DNA of 31,742 nt. Source: Paramacrobiotus richtersi. Lineage: Eukaryota; Tardigrada; Eutardigrada; Parachela; Macrobiotidae. Made by a program: the position numbers and the translations under genes. The notes beneath the pieces were generated by a model that was not told the origin of the DNA, ran no database searches, and was given only the letters and a program-made list of their open reading frames with translations. The stretch covers positions 1 to 31,742 of the forward strand of contig JAQGAU010000294.1 of assembly GCA_034698045.1 (NCBI GenBank), written 5' to 3'. This document shows positions 11,386 through 22,063 of this stretch, one piece after another (within the stretch, counting starts at the first letter, position 1; every line of letters begins with the position of its first letter).

Positions 11386-11724
11386 ATGGAAAATCTTGGC
11401 AAACGATGGGTGAATTTTGTGCGCCAGCAGGCCATGAAGACTGCGATGGATCCCCGAGCTAAGACCAAACTGGCCGCCGCCATCGTCGTGATGCTCATCG
11501 TCACGTATGGAATCCCCAAAGCCCGCGCCGGCCCTGTCACGTGTGGGGCATGTTTGACCTTTGCCGGTAAAGTGTGCGCTGGACTCATCACGGCCGGTGG
11601 AGCGTGTGCCAGTGTGGCATTAATTCCGCCTTTGCTGTGTGCCTGTCTGATGGCGACTGGAGGGCTCGTGTGTACAGTCACTGCAGGTGCATGCATTCCC
11701 ATATGCCTGGCTCCTGCTCCATAA
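11386..11724 (+). CDS. Small cysteine-rich hydrophobic secreted or membrane protein
   Basis: 112 residues, uninterrupted after the leader intron. Residues 1-28 are polar and basic, 29-41 form a hydrophobic segment, and ARA-GP at 46-50 looks like a signal peptidase site, leaving a mature part of about 64 residues. That part is rich in Gly, Ala, Leu and Cys, with nine cysteines (53, 56, 64, 74, 85, 87, 96, 103, 107), and ends in APAP. It almost lacks charge, so it could be a compact disulfide-stabilised peptide or membrane-embedded. The GP start and spaced Cys/Ala/Gly pattern recall small uncharacterised invertebrate and fungal proteins beginning GPIAYGICQTGC; this is from memory and unproven. 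Codon use is GC-rich compared with the flanks, supporting real coding. Function unknown. Confidence 0.75.
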   Translation: MENLGKRWVNFVRQQAMKTAMDPRAKTKLAAAIVVMLIVTYGIPKARAGPVTCGACLTFAGKVCAGLITAGGACASVALIPPLLCACLMATGGLVCTVTAGACIPICLAPAP

Positions 11725-12318
11725 TTTTAACGAGTTCAATCGCCTCCGTTTCTGGTCTGTCTTGCAATATTTGTTTTTTTGACTACGGTAGATTTTCAAT
11801 GGTTTATACCATGATTCGAATTGTTGTACGATAAAACCAGTGATTCATAAATAGTTCAAAATACCTGTACAGGCTGTACTTCGAAGTACCGTCAGTCGAC
11901 TACCTGCAGAAAGCAAGCGATGGTGACTTTCATATTAGCCGGCCAACGTTTCACCGATAACCGAGTGAGACAGGAATGCACTACGTTGCGAAATAACTGC
12001 AAAATATCTCAAAAAGTTTCACTGCGAGGCTGTCGCTAGTAATGCAGACATGGGTAACGGCTGTTCCAAACCGCTTCGCTGTTTCGTTTCGGTCTCGATT
12101 TTCCCTCTACAAACAGGTTGCTTGAACTTGCTTCCGTCAAAGGGCTACAATCTGGTCGTTCGTTTTCTGTGCTACAGGGCACAGTACCCACGACGCTCTT
12201 ACTATCTGCGGCTCAAGCAATCGAAAACATTTATTCGAAAGTCCGCAAGTTTTGTGGGTTAGAATGCACTGAGCTGTTGCACCGGCAAGAAAAACAGCTA
12301 TAGAACCGTGCATTATGA
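11725..12318. other. Intergenic stretch between convergent genes
   Basis: This holds the 3' ends of the small cysteine-rich gene (+) and the kinase (-). A plus-strand frame from 12050 starting MGNGCSK was considered and rejected. No clear polyadenylation signal was singled out. Confidence 0.4.
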
Positions 12319-14356
12319 TTATGCGTGCGTTTCGGCCAATATTGACAATCGTAGAAGAAGGCGCTTTTTGTACAACTTCTCCATAATGCTTTGCCTTCTG
12401 TTCTGTCGCGATGCTGTCCCTGCTCGCGTCATACAGATCGAGCACTCTAGCGCATGCATCACGTTGTCCAAACTATAGTCCTTCCAGGGAAACTCCAAAC
12501 ACTCTGTTTTCCGGTAGAATCCCTTCTCCACATGCGTGAATACGGACTTCGGTGTAACAAGTTCCGTGTTGTTAGAAAGGTATTCATACAGCCAGCTGTG
12601 CCGTGAAGACACGGCAAGTGACTGCCCAATGGTTCCCGTCGCTTTCCAGTTGTTACAGTTGTCCTGTACCGAATGTGTGAGTCCGAAAAATTCCAGTTTT
12701 TTCAGCTGGCTGAGAAAGTTGTCGTGCAGTTCAGCGAAGGAACAATCAATGAAGAGAAGAAGTTTAAGCTTAGGAAACTTTGCAAATGCATTTGAATCTA
12801 CAGTAATGCCAACTGTGTCCAGTATGGTTAAGCATAACAAGCTTGGCAGAGCAATATGCTTCAACTGGAGGAGGGAACATCCGTGCGAACTGGAAATCTC
12901 CAAATGCGTGATAATATCCACAATTGGGCCTAATAGCGTTAGTGATTTAATAACGTGGACGGGATTCGTTTGTTCGTGAGAACAGTTGCATTCAATATCA
13001 ACGGGCACGTTGTCATACACGTGATTACGCTTGAAGTGTTTTAGATAATCTATCAAGGGGTCCTGATAGTCGGGATTGACTAACGGTGGAGCATTCGCAC
13101 ATAATCTGACAAACTCCACCCACGTCTGATATCGTTGTGCGGTTTGATTTCCGTCAACTGGCCTTGGAGATTTCAGTTGCGCCGCTCGTTCATTCTCATA
13201 CTGGGAGCTCGAATACAACGTATACCCAAACTGGGATGTGCTGAAGTGTGATATGTCCCTTTTCAGGTAAGATTTAAGATCGACTCGCTCATGATACGGG
13301 TAATCGACGGCCGGTAACTCGTTCACCTTAGTATCACTGAGCAAACATTTATGCTTGGTGCATCCATTATACGAGGGCGTCGCAGCATCGAAGAGGACAT
13401 TGTCGAGATCCTTTGCTCCTTCGAAAAGCAGTTTGCCCTTCAACGCCGCTGCCCGTTCTTTGGGATCCACTTTGAAGCATCGTTCCAGTGCTTTTTTAAT
13501 ATGCTTACAGCAGTCTCTAATTACCGGTCGCCCTCCATCTTTTATGAATTTTACCACCATGTGTTGAGTAACCCCATTACTGGGTGACAAGGTTTGCTCA
13601 CCGTGCCTGAATAAGAAGGATTCGAATCCAAACGCCATTTCATACAATACACAACCTAAACTCCACCAATCGGTAGCGCTGCCCACTTTGACGTTATTAT
13701 CGTAAGCTTTCTCGGCCATTTCGGGAGAAAAATACCAACATGTACCGCGATACGTAGCAATGTCGTTTGTCGCTGTCATGACATCCTTCTTAACCACCGG
13801 GTCGTCCAAGTCCCCTAATTTAACCGAGCGATACAGTCCGGAAGCATCCAGATCGGTTAGAAATATATTTGCTGATTTGATGTCCGTATGAATGATCTTA
13901 TTTGCATCCAGGTAGTTTAGCGCTCGGGATAAGTGGTTTCCAAACTGTTGCAGTAGCATGTAGCAGACATCGTGCTCCTTCAGATAATCCTTGAGGTTGC
14001 CTCCTATCAGAGCAAAGCAGTAAAAAACGCATCGCATAGTAAGTTCACTTTTCGCGCTGCTCCTTACCGTAGCAAAATTCCATGATTATTCGAATTTTCC
14101 GTTCATACTCAATGGTGACTTCGTCATGATAAAGATAACGAATGATATTTTTGCTTTGCAGCTGGACCAGGCGGGAAAATCTATCTGAATCAAGTTCTTG
14201 ATTTCGCTGGGGAATTTCCTTAATCGCACATAACCCATGGATGCGCATGTCGTCATACCGTTTCCCCAGAGGCCATGTGACTTCAGCTTTGTAAACAGTA
14301 CCGGATGCTCCCGACCCCAGGCAGCCTATTTTATTTATTCGTGGAAAATCGGTCAT
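12319..14356 (-). CDS. Protein kinase with leucine-rich-repeat-like C-terminal region, two exons
   Basis: Exons 14356-14068 and 14003-12319, separated by a 64-bp phase-1 intron (donor gtaagg, acceptor ctgatag) that splits the hinge FCYG|GNL; 657 residues. The kinase domain covers about 8-290: glycine loop GSGASGTVY (14-22), ATP Lys46 in CAIKEI, catalytic loop HTDIKSAN (Asp137, Lys139, Asn142), metal-binding Asp161 in GDLDD where DFG is usual, SPE (189-191) for APE, DWWSLG (208-213) and the subdomain XI Arg280. Thr replaces Arg in HRD, so it is a non-RD kinase, but all catalytic residues are present. After a linker, roughly 390-470 shows irregular leucine-rich repeats (for example LKHIALPSLLCLTILDTVG). 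No signal peptide or transmembrane segment, so probably cytoplasmic. The closest animal kinase group is unclear; NEK- or STE-like sequence is possible. Substrates unknown. Confidence 0.88.
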
Positions 14357-15029
14357 TTAATTCTTTGGGTCTTCGTTAGTCTGTCAACAGCTGACTTTCT
14401 CCAATGGCTCCCTGAATCTGTTCCCGCGGTGGCCAGTACAACGGCAAGTTGCTAATACGCTTTCTTTTAAGCCAAGTACTGTGTAAAGCGTTTGGTTATA
14501 GAGCAGAATGTATCTACATAAACGGGGAACTCCTGAACAGTAGTTTTACATCATCGCAGCATCGGTACATCGGAGTACGTGTGGTACACATGTAAATGGT
14601 AATGCACAAGGAGACATTAATTGCAGATATGCTCTTATCAGATAGCATACGGCACTGAGCTTATTACCAACTCGTCACAATAAATCAGCCATGTAAGTTA
14701 TGTGGTACACTTTTCGTTACGATGTTCCTTATCGCAAAGTTGGATTCTTTAATTCCTTACTCGAGTACTATGGCTAGTGAATGCGTTCAGACTTCACACC
14801 GCAGGTTGTCATTGTCTAATGGGCGAACAAAATGAGCCCGTAGTGCCTTCGACGAATGAATGTCAACAGGAAAGAAGATTCCTCAACTTCCTAAGCCGCC
14901 ACGCTAACAGTTATTAGCTTCAAAACCTCATCACTGACGACCAGCAACTGCTGTTCCGCTTAAGCTTCCCGTGTGTCAAATAATAGGAAATTCTATCCCC
15001 TACTACTGTATCTGGGTGTGGTAAACGAG
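14357..15029. other. Intergenic stretch upstream of the kinase
   Basis: No gene recognised. The last ~100 bases (about 14930-15029) show patchy nucleotide similarity to the TM2-TM3 part of the gene at 18855-19928, so pseudogene D may extend faintly this far. Confidence 0.4.
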
Positions 15030-15275
15030 AATACTCATAACGGGATTGACAATAACACAGAAGATTAGATAGATAATTATAACGCATGCGCGAGCAGCAT
15101 TCCAAAACCTCTTTTCAACTTGCGCAAACGGGACACGGCAAAATTAATAGTAAGAGAACGATTAGTAGGGCTCACAACATACCGACGAAGTACTGGAGTG
15201 TATTCCAGACTGTTAGCTCAGAATGAGAAAAACTCAGTCGCCTTCGACGATAAAGTTGACCTTTTCAGTATTCTA
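15030..15275 (-). pseudogene. GPCR pseudogene D (N-terminus to TM2)
   Basis: The minus strand reads TEFFSF-stop, then a TM1-like stretch, VSRLRKLKRGFGMLLAHAL-stop, and further stops. The living gene at 18855-19928 has TEFVSHAEITIW, AMSRLRKLKRGSGILIAHAL and VNPVMNIPV at the same places. The start region and most of TM1 are substituted, and at least four in-frame stops are present. TM3 onward and exon 2 were not found between here and the kinase, so this is a 3'-truncated duplicate. Confidence 0.82.
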
Positions 15276-15735
15276 ACTCCCTATTGACTTTTGCCAAATC
15301 TCCAGAACAAATAGGAAAAACGGGCTTTAATTGTCCGTCCTCCAGATTAGTGCTTTAGAGAATTTTGGCGTTATAATACTGCATTCTGCACTCACCGAAG
15401 GAGAAAGATTTCAGTTTTCTTGCCTTCCAAAAATGGATTTTTGGTGCACATGATTGATATGAGGGGCATCTACATAAATGGAAACCAACGCCCAGATATC
15501 ACTTTAACAAACAGTAAGCGTTGCTTCGGCTTATTTCGGAGATAGGCTGAAAAAATTAATTTGAGAGCAGTGTTGTTCAGAAACGGAAGTGTTACGTTAA
15601 GGACCATCAGTTCGAACAACATGGACACGGTAAACTTGATATGTTTTGTGATTAATGTGGGATCATTTTCTGGTCAGAAACGAAAATGCAGACCTTACAG
15701 GTGCAACGTTGGGGCGCAGAACTGCGGATAACCAG
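15276..15735 (-). repeat. Duplicated 5' flank of pseudogene D
   Basis: Non-coding sequence upstream of pseudogene D aligns with 19929-20290, the 5' flank of the gene at 18855-19928. Anchors: a block of agcgctttagagaat or near-copy, gaaacggaagt, aaggacca, gcagacctt and tgcggataac. The duplication therefore included several hundred bases of promoter, and divergence looks similar in coding and non-coding parts. Confidence 0.6.
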
Positions 15736-16112
15736 CAGACCAAGTCATCCTACTTGAAATGCGCAACGCAGTTGCTGTGGAATTTTTTCCGGCTGAATCG
15801 TAGGTTTTCGTGAAAGTGCTTGGCATTGTTTGTACCGTTTAGTCTACGTTACTGGTACCTGTTGCAAAAGAAATGGAAAAGATCTTATTTACAAGATTGG
15901 AAAACTGTACAAATATTTCCCATTGTTTCGCCTGCAAAGTGATATAACTACACAGTATACTCGGGCATCGTAAAGAGAAAAACAGTTAACGCATACAGAA
16001 GTCAGAACGAGCAACTTGAAACATCTCGGTCAAATAACCCCATAAGCCGTTTCCGATTCTGTGGAAATCCATGCTAGTATAGTGTGCTGTTTGATATTCT
16101 AGAGCCAGACTT
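15736..16112. other. Intergenic stretch, nothing recognised
   Basis: This lies downstream of the GPCR at 16113-17373 and upstream of the dead copy D. No gene or repeat stands out. Confidence 0.4.
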
Positions 16113-17373
16113 TCAATCCAGTGGGTGCACTTTAGCGGACTGCTTCTGGTTAACCGAGAAAATGGTGTTTCTAATTATCTGGCCTAGGATCCTCCGATAG
16201 TCCGCATTCATTGCGAAGAAAAACAACTAAAACAAACAGAACCGCTGTTAGTGATGCTGTCGGGCTAGCGGGCATGCACACAAATAGTAGACTTAACATA
16301 ACATTTTACATTCTGCAGTATGAGATCGTATGACATCTGTTATCAAAAGTCAAAAAGCAATGTTTAATAGCAGGTGTTCATTATGTAAATCCTTTTATTC
16401 TTTTGTAAACAGAAAATTCATCGCTATACTTCTTTGCGCTAATCAAGTCTCTGTATGTCTGCAAAACCTTATTAAACAGCTCTGTTTTCAGCTCCATTGT
16501 TTAAATCCAGCCACTTACTGGACTTGCTCCAGAGCCAAGCACTTGGAGCGTTCTCGCGTAAAGCAGCAGTCTCGGTTCGCTTCTCCGCCATTCGGCGTAA
16601 AACACGGCAAAGACAGCTGGAGTCAGAGTACAGATGCAGTACCATACAAACGACAGGAATAACGCTTTAGCAAGCGATAGCCTTTTTCGGAGAACATCCT
16701 TTTGTTTACCGCTAATACCTGCGAAGCGGCGCCTTCGGAAGCGGCAAATTATAAAGAGGCTAGCATAAGTCGTTGCGAGAACAGCAATGGGTAGGTAGGT
16801 GCCGAATATCCCTATTATGGTAAAGGTCATCCCTTCATCGTGAAGCAGCCCACACGAGCCGGCCGGTTGCATTCCAGTAACTAATCCTGGACTGATATTT
16901 AGCGTCGGAATAGTACAACTAACAGCAACACACCAAACACACAGCAACAAGCCAGCTACCACGCGTTTTGATGTGATCTTCCCATACAAATACGGCAGGG
17001 CAATGGCGATTAGTCGGTTAACGGCCAGCACAACCGCCGTCCAGTTCCCTGCATAGATGACCGATAAGAGAACAAACGTTACAACGACACAGTCGTAGTG
17101 AAATGAAATAGGCTTGATATGCTTAAGATAAATGGGAATGCTGCTGATGGTATTGGCAACAAGACAGTACAGTAGATCAAGTGTTAAAGCGTGAGTAATC
17201 AGTAATCCCGATCCGCTCTTGAGTTTCCGCAAATGAGACATGACGACAAGCAAAACGATGACCAGCAGAGCTCCCACAATACCCAGGCCGAGCTGCACCG
17301 ATATCCAGATGGTCAGCTCCGTTTCGGAGACTCGACTTCTGGTGATCGCAGAAGAAGTGGAGTTGTTCCACAT
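16113..17373 (-). CDS. Orphan class A GPCR, two exons
   Basis: Exons 17373-16519 and 16226-16113; 322 residues. The 292-bp intron (donor gtaagt, acceptor ttgttttag) is phase 0 between Pro and Leu of SP-LFF. It starts MWNNST with a sequon. TM2 Asp (TLDLLYC), TM3 Cys (YDC), VNRLIAI for DRY, TM4 Trp, ECL2 Cys (GSCGLL), and CTLTP in TM6 where the nearest copy has CTLPP. Exon 2 begins LFFFAMNADYRRIL, giving helix 8, and ends with a short tail. Nearest relative in the window is the gene at 4442-5868, which lies in inverted orientation with homologous 5' flank. Intact; ligand unknown. Confidence 0.92.
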
Positions 17374-17985
17374 ATTTTTTGTCGCTATCTTGTCATCTCC
17401 GAATGCACTGATCGTCTAACGAAATTACTGTGCACGGTAACGAAAATATACACCAAGTAGACCTAGTAGGTGCAATCATAAAAACATGGCAAGTGACTGG
17501 CGTTCTCCATTTTAAATGAGCGCGAAGCGAATTCGGTGAGCTCGTGACACCCGACTCAAATTACTCAATGTCGAAGAAATACTAACTATGCTGCTGCGTA
17601 TAGGTAGCTAGCAGGTACTTCAAGCCTCTAAGCTCGGGGGAAGAGAAGCAGCGGTACTTTTACTTCGTGTCAAATGTCTCGTAATTAAGTTTTCTCACAT
17701 TACTGTTTAATGTACGGTTGGGGCGATTCCAAATGTAATACGGCACGACGGCTGCACAACAGGAATGATTAATTGATGTCCCCATTATTCCCGAGAATGC
17801 TTCATATCTTACTCGATCGAATAAATGGTGCAATTATTTCGTGCAGTATCTCAATAGTCATACAATGGCATACAAGTACATGTATAACATAACAGGATCT
17901 TGATTACAGGAAACCGCTTTTCCATGGTGTACTGTAAATTGTACCATTTCTATGATCTATCTGCTGCCGCACATAGAAAGCGCGT
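17374..17985 (-). promoter_or_regulatory. 5' flank shared with the gene at 4442-5868
   Basis: The reverse complement aligns with 3835-4441 over roughly 600 bp (anchors tgtcacgagctcac, aattacgagac, ccccgagct, cgatcagtgc, gtgcggcagca). It defines how far the inverted duplication extends upstream of the coding regions. Confidence 0.55.
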
Positions 17986-18854
17986 CGAAGTACCGGGTGC
18001 CGCGCTCGGGTTGGCGGTGATAGACTTTGCGGTTTCCCGTCCAGGGGTGAAACGGTACTTCCTACTAGAATGGAACAGTGGAAAACGCCTTAAATATCTG
18101 GGCAAAAGGCTCTACATACTTGGCTATCGCACTTCCCGTATATGCAATAAAAATTATCGAAGTTATCCGCAATTCGATTAACCATAATTGCAGCGACAAA
18201 GGTTTGCGTTCCCCTCTGCGCGAATAAGAACCAGAGACAGCTAGCCACGATACAATTGATTGTATTGATAGCCGTATGTCGCAGACATCGGAGTAATCCA
18301 ACTCCCATGGTGACATTTTTACAACTTTATGTTAGTTGATTCGCCAGACCGCTCGGATTTGGTTAATACCTTTCCGCGCCACCATGATCTTATAAAGAGT
18401 GTGTAGTGGGCCAAGACGTGTGTTACTGTGTAGATAACGCGATTCCTTCAAACGCAGAAGCCAGTGGTATTAAGGGTAATTTTTCGCGGATTTTGTAACC
18501 GACTTTTACTGATCGCCTCGCAGACTGTAACAGGCTGTACCAGTTTCATAAAGTAACGATAACTGCCAGATTTATAAACAGGCTATGTACATATACTTAT
18601 GCGCGAATGTTAATAATTATTTCGGTTAATAGTTTATGTGCAATATCCCCATAACTTGTGCGGATCACTAACACATAATAAAGGCATTATTGATACAGCA
18701 TGCAAGGAATAATAATCGTGACTCCAGATGACACAACGTTGGACATGATTCTCATATTTACCTTAATTTTTTAAGAACATGAGTTATTTGCTACAAATTT
18801 ATGTAACTACAATGTTGCGTGCCTTTTTTAAAAGAGTCCGTCCCGTTCAGTTAT
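17986..18854. other. Intergenic stretch, nothing firmly recognised
   Basis: A minus-strand frame near 18090-18308 starting MGVGLLRCLRH is hydrophobic but short and unsupported by splice sites; see the rejected list. The rest is AT-rich and featureless. Confidence 0.4.
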
Positions 18855-19928
18855 TTAACGCTTTGCGAGTCTAAGGATTGCTGACGGGCTGGTCTTTGTG
18901 GGATCGTTTCTGCCCCGGTAAGCCAGAAAAGCCTTTGTTAGCGTCTTTCCATAATCTCCATTCATTGCGAAGAAAAAGACCTGCAATCAAGAAAGCCACG
19001 TTTGAGCGCAAAGGGTTCCACACCGTACATCCTCTGCAAAGTAGAAAACCAGTGACATATTGCTTACTGGGCTTGCAGCATAACCCAACACAAGCGTGAC
19101 TCTTGTATAGAGTTGTAATCTTATCCCTCTGGCCCATAAAAACGGATAGAACGTCGGCAGAATTGCCGGTGGTAAGGCGCATGCACAATACCATACGAAG
19201 GATAAGAATAACGCTTTTGCGATCAGCATTCGTCGGTTCATTATGCTCTTCTGGCGAACAGTCAAATTCCCATCTCGTCCACCAAAGCGTTTCCCAAAAT
19301 GAGCAACAAAGAACAGAACAGCGTACACGATGCCCTGTAATGTCATCGGAAGATAACCACCAATTGCTCCCAAAACCGTAAAGGTCACGCCTTCATTTCG
19401 AATTATTCCGCAGGATCCAGATTTTGTCATTCCATTAGTAAATGCCGGTACGAGATTCAACGTGGGTATATAACATCCGAGCGCCATACTCCACACGAAA
19501 AGTATAAAGACCACGGAGAAACGTTTCGATTTAATTTTTCTGTAAAAGTATGGCAGACCGATAGCTATTAGTCGGTTTATGGCTAGAATAAGCGATGCCC
19601 ATGTTCCAGCGTGTTTGAAGATCAGCAGTAGGAAAGCCGCGAATACGCAGTCATATTTCATTTGTCTGTGGTCTAATTGCGTGTAACACACGGGAATGTT
19701 CATGACGGGATTGACAATGACACAAAACATTAGATCGATAATTAATGCATGGGCGATCAGAATTCCGGATCCTCTCTTCAACTTGCGCAAGCGCGACATT
19801 GCGACTAACAAGAGGATGATTAATAAGGCTCCCAGGATACCGAGGACATACTGGAGTGTAATCCAGATCGTTATCTCAGCATGAGAAACAAATTCAGTCG
19901 TATTTGGTGACAAACTAGACCTGTTCAT
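18855..19928 (-). CDS. Orphan class A GPCR, two exons
   Basis: Exons 19928-19068 and 18980-18855; 328 residues. The intron is only 87 bp (donor gtaagc, acceptor gattgcag), phase 0, again after the Pro of the NPxxY-equivalent SP-VFF. The N-terminus MNRSSLSPNTTEF has two sequons. TM2 Asp (IIDLMFC), TM3 Cys (YDC), INRLIAI for DRY, ECL2 Cys (GSCGII), CALPP in TM6, helix 8 FAMNGDYGKTL and a short basic tail. TM3 has KHAGTW where the other three have YAGNW. ICL3 is longer (GGRDGNLTVRQ). It is the closest living relative of pseudogenes A and D. Intact; ligand unknown. Confidence 0.92.
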
Positions 19929-20290
19929 TCTTACTCCTTTTTGACCTTTCGCCGAATATCCAGAATAAATGCGAAATACAGTATTTAGTCATCCATCCGT
20001 CAGACCAGCGCTTTAGAGAATGCAGGCAATGCAATGGTACAACTGTACAAAAGGCACTGAAAAGGTGCGTCATCAGCTGTATTTTTCAGCCACCGACGTA
20101 TGCAAGTAAGAGCCCTGTAAACGGCGAAATTTTGATTCAGGTGTGCTGCGTTTTCCGAAACGGAAGTATATAATTCCAATAAGGACCAGCATTTCCACAC
20201 GCACACGTTAATCTGGCCACCCTTACAATTACCGGAGCGACCTTTTCTCATCAAAGCGAAACGCAGACCTTTGTCGATGCAATTATGGGA
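19929..20290 (-). promoter_or_regulatory. 5' flank shared with pseudogene D
   Basis: Homologous to 15276-15735 (see that entry). It contains a conserved gctttagagaat block about 80-90 bp upstream of the ATG. No TATA box is clearly placed. Confidence 0.45.
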
Positions 20291-20495
20291 TGTGGATTTG
20301 CGGATAACTTGCAGATAATTTGATAATTAATTTTGATTACATATACGGGATGCGGGAGAGCTAGAGCCCTTTTGTCCAAAAATGAAAGGTTTTTTCCAAG
20401 TTTTCTTTACTAAGGATGAAACAAAACACCTGCTCGCCATCCAGACCGCTGATAAATGCGATGAACTCGACCTGTGGCGTCTAACAAGGGAACCA

Positions 20496-20879
20496 CACGC
20501 GCTGTCAAATTCCGATCTGCTTCTCTTAATTACAGTAATTAGTGCTCGGTACTATGATAATTTAAAAATATAATCTGGCTGCCCTCGAGTTCGCGGAGAC
20601 TGGGAAAAGAGGGAACAGCGCCACACGCTGCAGCATTATACTATGGCGATTTGCAGTGTAACCGTTTTTACAGTGACAAAATAAAGCAGGAAAGCTAGTG
20701 CAGTAGCCTACGGCAGCGCATGAGGCGGTTGCAATGGCGGCAGAGTTCTTTTTCCTTACCTTTCCTTTTTTCCCGTTTCCTCGATCTCGAGGGCAGTCAA
20801 ACTATATTTCTAAATTATCCTGGTACTGAAGTTTAATTACTATAATTAAGCGAAGCAGATCGGAATTTGACAGCTCGTG
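20496..20879. mobile_element. MITE-like element with ~94-bp terminal inverted repeats
   Basis: The left arm 20496-20589 and right arm 20786-20879 are inverted copies. Shared blocks are GCTGTCAAATTCCGATCTGC, TTAATTA.AGTAATTA, GATAATTTA.AAATATA and CTGCCCTCGAG, with scattered mismatches. About 196 bp of internal sequence has no open frame. Long TIRs without a transposase fit a non-autonomous DNA transposon (foldback or MITE); the superfamily is not assigned. I could not identify a convincing target-site duplication. Transcribed, it would form a long RNA hairpin. Confidence 0.85.
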
Positions 20880-22063
20880 CAGCACAAACGTAAATGCAAC
20901 TTCTCCAGATGAACAACCTAATCGTCCGTATAACAATCGCCCGAAAATGCGGCTGACAGGGGTGGAACACTTGCTTTTAGGAACTGGTGTACAGAAGTGT
21001 GTACAGTTTGGAGAGAACTAGCATATGTACAGATACATGGGTAAAAACAAGTTGAGCCAGGTAATCCACGGACCCCGGAGACGCCTTAATGGAATGTCAA
21101 GCCAGAGGCACAGGGTCAACAAAAGTTTAATGAATGCGTTGAAATAAACCAAGTTTTGTGCTTATTGATATTAACCTCGAAATAGTCTGATTTCGTAGCC
21201 AAATTTATTTCAAATTAAACAAGCCAGTATGTACGAGTGCATGGAACGGTGGCAAGTCCAGTAACGCAGCGACGCGTGGTTTCAGATCTTTAATAAAAAG
21301 CTCTTCAACCGGAGTTTTTAACTGGTTTACAATTCTTACTTAACAGCCGCTGAACGTTTCAACAGTAGGCATTTATTTTTGATTTTGTTGTTTGATGAAA
21401 AGTATTTAATTGGCCACAATGTACTAGTTGAGAGTTGACGAAGTACTGTATCAAGTTTACTGCACTGCTTTTGAGCAATAAGAACGTCCAAGATGTCTAC
21501 GGTATTAGTAGTGTCTATGTCTACATCGTCTATGTTACAATGTTATAATCATCCAACCCCCGTAGAAATTAGTGAAGTGTTGAATATACAGATGTGTGTG
21601 CTTGTTTTCAATACAGTTATGCTTTAACTGATGCAAGTAATGGCAACTTTAATCCCATGCCGGGATGCTTTCCAGACGCTGTACGGTGCGTTGGTGTACT
21701 GTGCATATATATATTTATAATGCTAAGTTCGCAGTTCTATGCTGAACCAACATTGTGCACTGTTTGTCAGTCAGTGAGACTAGGTATCCAGACATACATT
21801 TTGGATTCTTCGTAATGCTGCTTCTGTCTCACCTCAATAGATGCTCTCGACTTCTGAACATCATACCACAAAGTAATGTGTGGGTGGGCTTGATAACAGT
21901 ATGATCAGGAGAATCGCGATCAAAGGTGGGTGCCAAAAGTCACTTTTAACAGTGAAATGTATAGTGAAATGTATATTCGTTTAATTTTAAGCATGCATGC
22001 ACATCAGCTTGATAAAGCAGTATACTGTGATGCCCTTGTAGTGACTGACTCCACGGTGTAAGC
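20880..22063. other. Intergenic stretch, nothing recognised
   Basis: Between the MITE and the first gustatory-receptor-like gene. Only short noise frames; no repeat found apart from ordinary AT-rich sequence. Confidence 0.4.

Noticed and set aside
12050..12262. Plus-strand frame starting MGNGCSK, like a myristoylated N-terminus
   Set aside because: 70 residues of low-information sequence, no domain and no splice continuation; it overlaps the 3' region of the kinase locus.
18065..18316. Minus-strand hydrophobic frames (starting MGVGLLRCLRH) resembling the first helix of a tetraspanin
   Set aside because: Only one hydrophobic segment, continuity needs a frame change with no credible splice sites, and no CCG motif or large loop was found.
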